The notes under the pieces are model-generated. The model did not search any database. It was not told the origin of the DNA and saw only the letters and a list, made by a program, of their open reading frames with translations. 23,149 bases of DNA, from the NCBI GenBank assembly GCA_964349065.1, contig CAYGEY010000014.1, positions 1 through 23,149 on the forward strand. The letters run 5' to 3'. Of the stretch, positions 1 through 7,665 are shown in pieces; positions within the stretch are counted from its first letter, which is position 1; every line of letters starts with the position of its first letter. The translations under genes and the position numbers were made by a program. The stretch is from CAYGEY01 sp964349065. Its GTDB lineage: Bacteria; Patescibacteriota; Gracilibacteria; 1-14-2-50-48-13.

Positions 1-1
1 T

Positions 2-1078
2 ATTTTATTTCCTGTGACTCAGGATAAAACATATTTAGTCGCATTTAGTGTTGGATATGATACTCTTTTACTTCGTGTGAATGATACAAGTAAGAGCATG
101 TTGGAGGTTATGGGAGTGTCCGTGTTGATCGGACTTTTTGTCGCTTTTATGTTTAGTAGTCGTATTGTAAAACCTATTCGTAAATTGTCTGAGACTGCGC
201 TTGCGATTTCTAAGGGAGATTTCGGGAAAATTATCACAACAAAATCAAAAGATGAAGTAGGACGTTTGGCTAATTCATTTAATAAAATGTCGGTGGAACT
301 TAAATCTGCAACTGATCAATTAGTTGCAAAAGAGCGACTGAATAAAGAGATTGAGCTTGCAAGTAAAATACAGAGTGAGTTTTTGCCGAAATCTCTTCCG
401 ACTGTTGGGCAAATGGATATTCAGGCCGGAGTAAACTCGGCAGACGCGGTTGGTGGGGATTTATACGATTTTATTGCCCTTGATGATGACACAATGATCT
501 TTTATGTGGGAGACGTGACAGGTCATGGGGTGTCAGCCGGACTTGTGACGGCGATTGCCAATAGTATTGTGTATTCACTTTCATTTAGTAAGGACGGGTA
601 TGACGTGCGTAAGATTTCACTTGGTCTCAATCGGGTACTGAGAGCTAAAACAAGAACAGATATGTTTATTACAGCGTTTGTTGGATTGTATAATGCAAAA
701 AAACATATGTTCTATTATTGTGCATGTGGTCATGAGCCGACATATGTATTTAAACAAAAGACAGGAGAATTGATTCAATTGAAAAAGGAAGGAATTGCAC
801 TTGGTATGGTTGATGATATTGATCCGATTATCAAGGAGGAGAATATTTCACTTGAGAAGGGTGATGTGGTGATTATGTATACCGATGGTATTCCTGAGGC
901 TTGGAATAATTCGAAAGAGCTGTTTGGGTTTAAGAGGTTTGAGGAATCAATTAAAAAACATGGTAATTTGAAGACGTCAAAAGAGATTTATGATGCGCTA
1001 TTAGCGGATGTGTATAAATTTATGGATGGGCATCCGCAGGCGGATGACATTACCCTTGTCGTCATGAAAAAGCCGTAG
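2..1078 (+). CDS. HAMP domain-PP2C (SpoIIE/RsbU-type) serine phosphatase, 5' partial
   Basis: The reading frame is open to the left window edge, so the N-terminus, probably an extracytoplasmic sensor domain, is missing; the GTG at 14 is not taken as the start. A membrane helix (about 98-160) is followed by a HAMP linker (SRIVKPIRKL, then KDEVGRLANSFNKMS). A short helical signalling segment leads into a PP2C-type phosphatase domain with GGDLYD (about 452-469), VGDVTGHG (506-529), YTDG (878-889) and ADDITLV (about 1040-1060), which carry the metal-binding aspartates. Proteins of this design dephosphorylate anti-anti-sigma factors or similar partners at the membrane in response to an outside signal. 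No sigma or anti-sigma partner lies in the window. It converges on pheT. Confidence 0.9.
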   Translation: MLFPVTQDKTYLVAFSVGYDTLLLRVNDTSKSMLEVMGVSVLIGLFVAFMFSSRIVKPIRKLSETALAISKGDFGKIITTKSKDEVGRLANSFNKMSVELKSATDQLVAKERLNKEIELASKIQSEFLPKSLPTVGQMDIQAGVNSADAVGGDLYDFIALDDDTMIFYVGDVTGHGVSAGLVTAIANSIVYSLSFSKDGYDVRKISLGLNRVLRAKTRTDMFITAFVGLYNAKKHMFYYCACGHEPTYVFKQKTGELIQLKKEGIALGMVDDIDPIIKEENISLEKGDVVIMYTDGIPEAWNNSKELFGFKRFEESIKKHGNLKTSKEIYDALLADVYKFMDGHPQADDITLVVMKKP

Positions 1079-1093
1079 AAAATGTCTAGAAAC

Positions 1094-1200
1094 AGCATAT
1101 TTCTTCGTCGTCAGCGTCATGATTTTCTCGCTGTATAAAACATACAGCTGCGTCAATCACTCCTTGACTCCTTGAACTATACTATTTCTAAACATTTTCT
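1094..1200 (+). repeat. Dispersed intergenic repeat, copy R1 (full length)
   Basis: About 105 bp that recurs at 6885-6990 and 18507-18610, with partial copies elsewhere. The 5' part carries TTCGTCGTCAGCGTCATG. The middle is a perfect hairpin GCTGTAT-aaaac-ATACAGC (1130-1148). The 3' part carries TCCTTGAACTATACTATTTC. It lies between the phosphatase stop codon and the pheT terminator. No ORF or transposase is associated with it. Confidence 0.85.
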
Positions 1201-1226
1201 GAGAGTGTTAGGATTGGTGAAATTTT

Positions 1227-1307
1227 GTAAAAATAAAAGTACCCGACTCTCAATTGTCTCCACGTTCGTTCCGACAAGAATCGAGTCTAGGGCACTTTTT
1301 ATTTTAC
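1227..1307 (-). terminator. Long hairpin at the 3' end of pheT, possible bidirectional terminator
   Basis: An imperfect inverted repeat pairs 1227-1249 (AAAAGT, CCC, GACTC blocks) with 1283-1307 (GAGTC, GGG, ACTTTTTATTTTAC). Inside the loop TTGTC/GACAA can pair as well. Read from pheT (minus strand) the stem ends in TACTTTTATTTTT just after the stop codon. Read from the phosphatase gene (plus strand) it ends in CACTTTTTATTTT. It therefore fits a terminator for both convergent genes. Confidence 0.65.
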
Positions 1308-1309
1308 AA

Positions 1310-3763
1310 TTACGCCCCTCTCACAACAGCTCCAAATTGATCATTCGCTTGGATGAAGAGTTCAGCGGCAATTTTATTGATAGCTTCATCAGTAAGGGTT
1401 TTGTGTGGATGAGAAAATTCTACAGAGCAAGTGATGCTCTTTTTGTTTTTACCGATGTGTTCACCTTCGTAAATGTCGGTAAGAGAAACGTTGGTGACAT
1501 ATTCGTTATAATTTTGAATGAAAGAGAGGATATCCCCGGTGGGGAGTTTTGTATCCATAACAAATGACATATCTCGTGAAAGTGCAGGGAGAGTTGAGAA
1601 TTCTTTGAATTTCGGTTCTTGTTTCGCTTTGAATAACAACTCTAGATCGCATTCTGCTGAAGTGATGATCCCTTGTTCAGCTCCAATATTGTGAGCGATT
1701 TCAGGATGGAGCTCCCCGATCATTCCGACTAATTCATCCCCAACAAAGATGCTTGCTGATCTGCCGGGATGTGCCCAAGGGTATCGTTCTAGGGCATTTG
1801 CTTCAGGTTTTGTGAATGAAATGGCTTTGTCAGTATGGAGGCGCGAGAGCAGGTCGGAGATGATGTGTTTCATGTGAAAAAAGGGGTGGGTGGACCACTG
1901 AGAGATTTGAGCGTCAGTCGGAGTATTTTTTGTATACAAAGAAATGCCTACCATAAATTTCTCAAACGAAGATTTTTCTTTTTCATTATAAATTTTTCCT
2001 TGTTGTTTCGGATAGATTTTTCCAATTTCAAATGTGCCAATAGGCTCATTATACTTGGTGTTTGCAAGTGTATCTAGCACAGTATGTGGTACGATACTTG
2101 TGCGCATAAGCTCATTTTCTGAGGAGAGAGGATTGATGACCACCACAGGATCTTTGTGGATATCCTCTGTCAGCAAGAAATCATTATGAAGTTTTTTTGA
2201 GTAAAATGTGTAATTATCTACTTCCAGAAGTTGATGCTCGTGAACGAGGAGCTTCGAAATATGTTTTTGGAAATCTCTATACGGGTGACTTCCTTTTGAT
2301 GTCATTGGAAATAGGGGAAGGGTCCCTTTGAAATCATTAAATCCATACATTCGAACGATCTCTTCCATGATGTCCTCCTCTATACTTATGTCGCCGGTAG
2401 ATCGCCAAGAAGGGACAGATACAATGAGGTTATCACCAGCTTCATCTAATACAAATCCGAGTTTGCTGAGAATTTTTTGGATGCGGTCTTTGGAGATTGG
2501 TTCTCCCAAGCGTTTTTCTAAGTATGAATAGCTGGTTCCGATTTTGATAGCTTCTCGTGGGTTTGGATAAATATCAGTGATTTGTGAAGCAATCATGGCT
2601 TCGGGATGGATCTCCATAACGAGAGAAATTGCTTTATGCATAGCCATTATAGTTAGTTCTGGGTCGAGTTCTTTTTCAAAACGGAGAGAGCTCTCGGAGC
2701 GAAGGCCTAGTCTGCGAGATGTTTTGCGGATATTGGCATAATGAAATGTCGCAGCCTCAAGGATGATGGACGTTGTTTCGTCTGAAATGGATGAGTTTTT
2801 CAAACCCATGATGCCGGCTACAGCAACCGGATTTCCGTTGTTTTTTATGAGGAGATCACCGTCCAAAATGCTGATGTTTTCATCTTTGAGTGTGGTGACT
2901 TCTTCCTCCTTGACTTTGTTAAAGCCGATCTCAATTTTTCCATTATCGATTTTTTGGCTATCGAATGCGTGCATTGGCTGACCGAGGTCGTACATGATGA
3001 AGTTGGTAATATCCACAATCGAATTGTGTGGGTTGATACCAACACTGGTGAGGAGATTTTTCATCCAAGTTGGAGACTCTTTTGGAGTAATATTATCAAT
3101 TTGTACCCCCACATAGCGGAAACATGCGGTTTTATCTTCGATGGTGATATCCAGTTTCGGAAGCGCTGAATTATTTTGGATGAGATCATTCATATACGGT
3201 TTGAGATGAATATCCTCAAAGACAGAGATCTCACGTGCGATGCCGAAATGACCGAAAAGGTCGGGGCGGTTGGTTATAGATTTATTCTCGATTTCAAAAA
3301 TGGTGTCGGAGAGTTCGAGATATTCGGCTACGTTTTTACCTATTGGGGCGTCGGTTGGGAGAACGAGAATTCCCGGTTGGCGTTCAGAGATGATGCCAAG
3401 CTCGTCGGAGGAACAGATCATACCATTGGACTGTACGTCGCGGAGTGTGGCTTCCTTGATCTCAAATCCGGCGGGCATGATTGCTCCGGGCATTGCGACT
3501 GGGACGCGTTGACCGACTGCAATGTTTGGTGCTCCACAAACTATTTGGCGAAGTGTGGCTTCACCTGTGTCGACTTTTGCAACACGGAGTTTGTCAGCAT
3601 TCGGGTGGGGTTCGATGATTTTTATTTCACCGATGATGATGTTGGGGAGTGCTCCTATGTGTTTTTCAGACTCGATTTCTGAAGTGTAAATAGAGAGTTT
3701 GTTGTTGAGGGTTTCGGCATTGATATCGATGTATCTTCGGAGCCAATTGAGGGAGATGTACAT
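1310..3763 (-). CDS. pheT: Phenylalanine-tRNA ligase beta subunit
   Basis: The 817-residue product has the usual length and order of bacterial PheT: an N-terminal MYISLNWLRRYIDI start, the EMAP-like tRNA-binding domain (PNIIIGEIKIIEPHPNADKL, then CGAPNI), the B3/B4 and B5 regions, and a C-terminal ferredoxin-fold anticodon-binding domain (LPALSRDMSFVMD through KTLTDEAI). With PheS it charges tRNA-Phe in the cytosol. pheS is not in this window, so the subunit genes are not adjacent on the 3' side. I chose the ATG at 3761-3763 because family members begin there; an in-frame ATG 18 codons upstream (3817) adds a non-homologous stretch. No Shine-Dalgarno is visible before 3763. Confidence 0.97.
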   Translation of the reverse strand: MYISLNWLRRYIDINAETLNNKLSIYTSEIESEKHIGALPNIIIGEIKIIEPHPNADKLRVAKVDTGEATLRQIVCGAPNIAVGQRVPVAMPGAIMPAGFEIKEATLRDVQSNGMICSSDELGIISERQPGILVLPTDAPIGKNVAEYLELSDTIFEIENKSITNRPDLFGHFGIAREISVFEDIHLKPYMNDLIQNNSALPKLDITIEDKTACFRYVGVQIDNITPKESPTWMKNLLTSVGINPHNSIVDITNFIMYDLGQPMHAFDSQKIDNGKIEIGFNKVKEEEVTTLKDENISILDGDLLIKNNGNPVAVAGIMGLKNSSISDETTSIILEAATFHYANIRKTSRRLGLRSESSLRFEKELDPELTIMAMHKAISLVMEIHPEAMIASQITDIYPNPREAIKIGTSYSYLEKRLGEPISKDRIQKILSKLGFVLDEAGDNLIVSVPSWRSTGDISIEEDIMEEIVRMYGFNDFKGTLPLFPMTSKGSHPYRDFQKHISKLLVHEHQLLEVDNYTFYSKKLHNDFLLTEDIHKDPVVVINPLSSENELMRTSIVPHTVLDTLANTKYNEPIGTFEIGKIYPKQQGKIYNEKEKSSFEKFMVGISLYTKNTPTDAQISQWSTHPFFHMKHIISDLLSRLHTDKAISFTKPEANALERYPWAHPGRSASIFVGDELVGMIGELHPEIAHNIGAEQGIITSAECDLELLFKAKQEPKFKEFSTLPALSRDMSFVMDTKLPTGDILSFIQNYNEYVTNVSLTDIYEGEHIGKNKKSITCSVEFSHPHKTLTDEAINKIAAELFIQANDQFGAVVRGA

Positions 3764-3796
3764 GGGAGTGGGGGATTTGTATAAGTTTATGATGAA

Positions 3797-3824
3797 AATA
3801 TAGGGAAAATAGTGCAAAAAACAA
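3797..3824 (-). promoter_or_regulatory. Candidate pheT promoter
   Basis: On the minus strand TTGTTT (3819-3824) is followed after 16 bp by TATATT (3797-3802), about 34 bp before the chosen pheT start. Assigned by eye from sigma-70-like spacing. Confidence 0.35.
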
Positions 3825-3902
3825 GGTGTTGTGGTAAGATGGTTTGATAGAAATTAATATTTTATTATGTTTCATTTTCGGGAGGTCATAGTTGGGGGGA
3901 AG

Positions 3903-4946
3903 ATGGGGATTGATAAGCCTGGTGCTAGTGCCGGTAAAGAATTGGCTAAAAAGGCAGTGGAGAAAAATCCAAATTCAACACAAAAGTCTTTAGAGCTATT
4001 GCAAACACAAATTAGAAATAATGCTCAGATGAAGATTAATTATGAGAATGCTGTTAAAAATTCAGGAAGAGATAATAAGTTGTCAGCTAGACAAAATGTA
4101 GAAGTAAAAAAAGCATTAGATTATCAAACTCAGACCCTTGCAACCCAACATACTCTTGCAGGTGCTGCATTAAGTAGAGGTGAAAAAAAATATGTTGCTA
4201 AAACTTCAGATATAGGAAGTCAAATTTCTAATATCAATAGAATTCAAAAAGATAGAGAGGCATTAGTGGATGCTAAAACTAACAAAGAAAGAGTTAAAAA
4301 TGAGCTAGATGAATTGACAAAAAAGCTGAGTAATACATCTAACGAAGAGTCTGTCGAAAAATATGAAAAGAAGATATTAGCATTAAATGCAAAACTCACG
4401 CAAATGAATAAGGATTTGAGCAGTATAGATCAGAAAGAGTTTACTAAAAACTTAAAGGAACAGGAGCAGCTTCAATTAAAAGAAAAAAATATTAATGCTG
4501 TTAAAAGAGCAGTAGGATGGGGTGCAATTCCTCAAGTAAAAGTTGGTGATAAGATTTACAAAATTCAATCCAATGGAAATATAACTACTATGAATGGAGA
4601 GGGATTATCTCAAGAAACTAGAGAAAAAGTTAATGCAGAAATTGCAAATAAAGTTACGAATGCAGAGGAATTAACTAATAGTTCATATAAATTGTATCGT
4701 AAACAATTAGAAACAAAGAATATTAGTTTGGCAGATAGAGGAAAATTGAATAATCTTATTATTCAACAAGGTAATGCCTTATTGGTTGATGATAAAGCAT
4801 ATCAGCAAAAAATTCAAAATGAAATCAATGATATTATATATAAATCGCCAGATAAAGTAGTAAAAAATGCTGATAGAAACACATCAAAATTTATTGATCA
4901 AGGTGTAAAGGATCAGAATAGTAATATATATGATGAGTATGAATAG
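3903..4946 (+). CDS. Hypothetical coiled-coil protein, cytosolic
   Basis: I do not recognise this family. The 347-residue product (from the ATG at 3903) is rich in Lys, Glu, Asn and Gln. Long stretches of heptad-like pattern, roughly residues 85-200, predict coiled coil. There is no signal peptide, membrane segment or catalytic motif. An ATG at 3867 is in frame but lacks a ribosome site, while GGGGGG sits just before 3903. The gene is visibly more AT-rich (AAT, AAA and GAA codons) than pheT or tgt, like the NYN gene downstream, which fits acquired DNA. It is separated by about 100 bp from the truncated ruvC. A structural, phage-derived or secreted-effector role are all possible; nothing in the sequence decides. 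Confidence 0.7.
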   Translation: MGIDKPGASAGKELAKKAVEKNPNSTQKSLELLQTQIRNNAQMKINYENAVKNSGRDNKLSARQNVEVKKALDYQTQTLATQHTLAGAALSRGEKKYVAKTSDIGSQISNINRIQKDREALVDAKTNKERVKNELDELTKKLSNTSNEESVEKYEKKILALNAKLTQMNKDLSSIDQKEFTKNLKEQEQLQLKEKNINAVKRAVGWGAIPQVKVGDKIYKIQSNGNITTMNGEGLSQETREKVNAEIANKVTNAEELTNSSYKLYRKQLETKNISLADRGKLNNLIIQQGNALLVDDKAYQQKIQNEINDIIYKSPDKVVKNADRNTSKFIDQGVKDQNSNIYDEYE

Positions 4947-5012
4947 GTAATTATAACACAAGAGGGGGATGTTTAATGTACCGCATCTTAATTCTCTTTG
5001 CCCCTCCTCCCA

Positions 5013-5312
5013 TTCCATGCTATTCATATAACAACTAGCATTTACTTTCTCCATGCTCCACCTCGGTATCGACCCCGGACTCGCCCGCATTGGATTCGCT
5101 CTCATTGAAAAAACTTCAGACAAAATCTCTGTCATTGATTTCGGTGTCATAACCACCGCTCCCGGACCCACTCTCGAATCACGGCTAACGCAGCTCAGAA
5201 AAAACCTCAAATCGATTCTACAGGCTAGAGAGATAACTTCAGCCGGCGTAAAAAAACTCTTCTTTGAGACCAATTTCAAAACGGCAATGGATGTTGCTCA
5301 GGCGAGGGGAGT
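5013..5312 (+). repeat. 300-bp direct repeat, left copy (ruvC 5' region)
   Basis: Aligns without gaps to 6360-6659 at a constant offset of 1347 bp and about 88% identity by hand count. The repeat starts at TTCCATGCTAT, 40 bp before the ATG, and stops abruptly after GGCGAGGGGAGT. Confidence 0.93.
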
Positions 5313-5367
5313 TTCTTTTGCTCAGGAGTTGTATCGCCCTTGTTGTAAACTCTTACCAACAACCTAG
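5053..5367 (+). pseudogene. ruvC: Truncated duplicate of ruvC
   Basis: The first 87 codons match the intact ruvC at 6400-6885, including Asp7 and the FFET glutamate (Glu72). Homology ends at 5312, and 17 unrelated codons follow to a TAG at 5365-5367. The copy lacks the C-terminal DAAD motif, which supplies the other two catalytic aspartates of RuvC, so it cannot resolve Holliday junctions by itself. Several changes relative to the intact copy replace other residues with lysine (for example Q50K, E53K, E67K), consistent with relaxed constraint. A retained dimerisation or junction-binding role cannot be excluded, but a decaying duplicate is the simplest reading. Confidence 0.85.
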
Positions 5368-5412
5368 CCTATTTTGGCTTTTCTTTCTCATTTTCACGCT
5401 CATACTTTCACG

Positions 5413-5438
5413 AGGTTAATTCAAATAACCTATTTTTT
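5413..5438 (+). terminator. Rho-independent terminator or attenuator before the NYN gene
   Basis: AGGTTA (5413-5418) and TAACCT (5426-5431) form a perfect 6-bp stem with a 7-nt loop, followed by ATTTTTTG. It lies between the truncated ruvC and the NYN start, only about 24 bp upstream of the latter, so it could stop read-through or act as an attenuator. A weaker AGCC/GGCT hairpin with a T-rich tail (5366-5383) precedes it. Confidence 0.55.
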
Positions 5439-5461
5439 GTTCGTATTCGTTAATAGCATAA

Positions 5462-6109
5462 ATGGTTAATCAGACCTCACCTAAAAAATATAAAACCATC
5501 GTATACGTAGATGCATTCAATTTGTATTATGGTGTTCTTAAAGGAACTCCATATAAGTGGCTTGATATTGATTTGTTAGTAAAAAATTTGTTGAAGAATA
5601 ATGAGATTATTGGGCTCAAGTATTTTACTGCGCCTGTGAAATCAAACCATAAGAATCCCAATCGTTTCAAAAATCAAAAAGTATACATATCAGCATTACG
5701 AGAATTTATCCCTTATTTTGAATGCATTAATGGGTATTTTAAATCTAAAAATGTAAATGTTAACAATCCAAATCCTCCTCCTGAACAGATACACGCACTT
5801 ATTCCTGAAGAAAAAGGAACTGATGTAAATATAGGTGTCGAGATTGTTAAAGATTGCTATACAAAGGATTTTGAATGTATAGTACTTATCTCAAATGATA
5901 GCGATTTAGAAAGAGCGTTAATCATTGCACGACAGACAGGGAAGAGGATTATTGTTATTACTCCTTTGTTTAACAATTGGAAATCTAATCCCTCAGTGCG
6001 ATTATTTAAACATGCTGACTATCACTTTAGACGGATACATCCTAAAATACTAGAAAAATCTTTATTGCCCAAATCCGTAGACAAGTATTTATGTCCAAGT
6101 CATTGGTGA
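5462..6109 (+). CDS. NYN domain (PIN-like) putative ribonuclease
   Basis: The 215-residue product has the NYN/DUF88 (LabA-like) arrangement: an N-terminal strand with an acidic residue (TIVYVDAFNLYYG), a central KGTDVNIGVEI motif, and a third acidic cluster in LISNDSDLERAL. These Asp residues form the metal site of the PIN-like nuclease fold, so cleavage of RNA is the likely activity; the substrate is unknown. Database hits to such proteins are often over-named as a pyridine hydroxylase. The gene stands alone between two copies of the ruvC 5' region and is AT-rich, suggesting it arrived with or caused the duplication. The ATG at 5462 has no Shine-Dalgarno. The stop is TGA. Confidence 0.85.
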   Translation: MVNQTSPKKYKTIVYVDAFNLYYGVLKGTPYKWLDIDLLVKNLLKNNEIIGLKYFTAPVKSNHKNPNRFKNQKVYISALREFIPYFECINGYFKSKNVNVNNPNPPPEQIHALIPEEKGTDVNIGVEIVKDCYTKDFECIVLISNDSDLERALIIARQTGKRIIVITPLFNNWKSNPSVRLFKHADYHFRRIHPKILEKSLLPKSVDKYLCPSHW

Positions 6110-6113
6110 AATG

Positions 6114-6147
6114 AAAAAACCGTATCTCACGATACGGCCGTTCTCAA
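6114..6147 (-). terminator. Terminator-like hairpin, unit A of a diverged pair
   Basis: CCGTATC-tcac-GATACGG (6120-6137) is a perfect 7-bp stem. On the minus strand it is followed by TTTTTT (6114-6119), the layout of an intrinsic terminator reading leftward. No minus-strand gene ends here. The flank TTCTCAAGC matches unit B at 6222-6257. Confidence 0.5.
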
Positions 6148-6221
6148 GCATATAGGTTGAGATGGTCTGTAGGAATATTAATCGAAATTTTAATGATAGT
6201 CAAAAGAACCTTTGTAAAATT

Positions 6222-6257
6222 GAAAAACCATGCCTCGCGACATGATTATTCTCAAGC
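6222..6257 (-). repeat. Terminator-like hairpin, unit B of a diverged pair
   Basis: Shares the frame of unit A (TGAAAAA-CC, a CTCRCGA loop, then TTCTCAAGC), but the stem bases differ: CATGCC (6229-6234) pairs with GACATG (6239-6244) with one C-A mismatch. On the minus strand the stem is followed by TTTTTCA. Confidence 0.45.
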
Positions 6258-6289
6258 GAAAAGCATAATATTATGTCCTCCTTTTCTTC

Positions 6290-6318
6290 TTGAGCGGGAT
6301 GTAGCTGTATTATATTAA
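6290..6318 (+). promoter_or_regulatory. Candidate ruvC promoter
   Basis: TTGAGC (6290-6295), 17 bp, TATTAA (6313-6318). It would give a leader of about 75 nt before the ruvC ATG. This promoter lies outside the 300-bp duplication. Confidence 0.35.
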
Positions 6319-6359
6319 AGTCAGTATTTGAAGTCAAAAGATTTTTGCTTCAATCTTAC

Positions 6360-6659
6360 TTCCATGCTATCCATATAACAACTAGCATTTACTTTCCCCA
6401 TGCTCCATCTCGGCATCGACCCCGGACTCGCCCGTATCGGATTTGCTCTCATTGAAAAAACTTCTGACACAATAAGGGTCGTGGATTTTGGTGTCATCAC
6501 CACCGCTCCCGGACCCACTCTCGAATCACGGCTCACGCAGCTCCGACAAGACCTCGAGTCTATTCTAAGTAGCCGTGAGATAACTTCAGCCGGCGTGGAA
6601 AAACTCTTCTTTGAGACCAATGTTAAAACGGCAATGGATGTTGCTCAGGCGAGGGGAGT
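6360..6659 (+). repeat. 300-bp direct repeat, right copy (ruvC 5' region)
   Basis: Partner of 5013-5312. It contains 40 bp upstream of the ATG and the first 260 bp of the intact ruvC, and is continuous with the rest of the gene. Confidence 0.93.
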
Positions 6660-6885
6660 GATCATTGAGTATATTCATAGCCATGGGATTCCGATCATCC
6701 ATCTTACTCCTCTTGAGGTGAAGGCTGAGCTGACGGGTGATGGTTCTGCCGATAAGCGGCAGGTGATGGATATGCTTAAACTTATTTTCGGGACGACGTT
6801 TACGGCTAAATTCGATGATGCAGCAGATGCGTTGGCGATTGCGTATATTGCGGCGATGCGAGAAGGTAAAAACATAGAGACATAG
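6400..6885 (+). CDS. ruvC: Holliday junction endodeoxyribonuclease RuvC
   Basis: The 161-residue product is close to the usual RuvC length (173 in E. coli) and carries all four catalytic acids: Asp7 (GIDPGLARIGFA), Glu72 (LFFET), and Asp140 and Asp143 in DDAADALAIA. A dimer cuts four-way junctions symmetrically during recombination repair, normally with RuvAB; ruvA and ruvB are not nearby. The start matches that of the truncated copy, and an upstream ATG (6363) runs quickly into a stop. There is no Shine-Dalgarno; the bases before the ATG are pyrimidine-rich. The stop codon overlaps the first base of repeat R2. Confidence 0.96.
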   Translation: MLHLGIDPGLARIGFALIEKTSDTIRVVDFGVITTAPGPTLESRLTQLRQDLESILSSREITSAGVEKLFFETNVKTAMDVAQARGVIIEYIHSHGIPIIHLTPLEVKAELTGDGSADKRQVMDMLKLIFGTTFTAKFDDAADALAIAYIAAMREGKNIET

Positions 6886-6990
6886 CATATTGCTTCGTCG
6901 TCTGCGTCATGTATTCCTCGCAGTAGTTATCACTACAGCTGCGTCACTTATTCCTTGACCCATTGCACTATACTATGTCCCTACGTTTTT
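6885..6990 (+). repeat. Dispersed intergenic repeat, copy R2 (full length)
   Basis: Begins GCATATTGCTTCGTCGTC and ends near CACTATACTATGTCC. The central hairpin differs in sequence from R1 and R5 (GCAGTAGT-tatc-ACTACAGC, one A-A mismatch) but keeps its position and pairing. It starts within the ruvC stop codon. Confidence 0.82.
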
Positions 6991-6998
6991 AAAAACTC

Positions 6999-7027
6999 TT
7001 GTAAATTTTTCAATAATATGCTATTCT
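6999..7027 (+). promoter_or_regulatory. Candidate promoter of the abiE-like operon
   Basis: TTGTAA (6999-7004), 17 bp, TATTCT (7022-7027) preceded by TGC, an extended -10. The leader to the ATG at 7060 would be about 25 nt. Confidence 0.5.
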
Positions 7028-7059
7028 ATTCAAGAAAGTAACATATAACCATTACTTAG

Positions 7060-7665
7060 ATGAATAAAGTAGATACTTTTAAAAAATTAGAGAGTTCAAA
7101 AATTTTCTCATTTAAGGATGTTGTGTTCTTGGATCCACAAACTAGTATTGGTACTTTGAAAAATTCTCTTTCTCATTGGGTGAAAAGCGGCTCACTTCTT
7201 TTGCTCAAAAAGGGATTATATATTTTACCTGAGAAGAAAAATATTGTCTCAAAAGAATATGTTGCCCATCGGCTCCTAAGTCCATCATATGTTAGTCTTT
7301 CGTATGCATTATTTATTTTTGGCATTATTCCTGATGTGGTATATCAGGTGACTTCCATTACTACAAAAACTACACGAATTTTCACTAATTTGCTTGGCGC
7401 TTTTACGTACAATAATGTGGACACTTCACTTTTTTTCGGATTTACTTTACATGAAGGGTATTACCTTGCTGAGCCGGAGAAGGCATTTCTTGATTATCTG
7501 TATTTCCTTCATGTAGGGTCGGGAAAACGGGTAACAAAGAAACAGCTAGAATTGTGCAGATTTCAAAATCTCGAAACGCTTTCAAAAGTAAAACTGGAAA
7601 AATATGCGAAAAAATTTGATAGTGCAAAAATTAATCTTTGTCTCCATAACCTTAAACTACTATGA
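7060..7665 (+). CDS. AbiEi-like antitoxin/transcriptional regulator
   Basis: The 201-residue product has an N-terminal winged-helix-like part (IFSFKDVVFL, then LKNSLSHWVKSGSLLLLKKG, then LYILPE). An AbiEi-like C-terminal region follows (YVAHRLLSPSYVSLSYAL through EPEKAFLDYLY). In type IV AbiE systems this partner neutralises the nucleotidyltransferase toxin without binding it and represses its own operon. The stop TGA overlaps the start of the next gene as ATGA, so the two are translationally coupled, as in known AbiE pairs. The assignment rests on this pairing as much as on the protein itself. Confidence 0.82.
   Translation: MNKVDTFKKLESSKIFSFKDVVFLDPQTSIGTLKNSLSHWVKSGSLLLLKKGLYILPEKKNIVSKEYVAHRLLSPSYVSLSYALFIFGIIPDVVYQVTSITTKTTRIFTNLLGAFTYNNVDTSLFFGFTLHEGYYLAEPEKAFLDYLYFLHVGSGKRVTKKQLELCRFQNLETLSKVKLEKYAKKFDSAKINLCLHNLKLL

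Noticed and set aside
1172..1567. Plus-strand ORF of 131 codons
   Set aside because: It runs through repeat R1, the pheT terminator and antisense to the pheT 3' end, and has no recognisable protein features.
4962..5006. GAGGGG/CCCCTC inverted repeat after the coiled-coil gene as a terminator
   Set aside because: The stem is short, the loop is long and no T run follows, so I could not call it a terminator.
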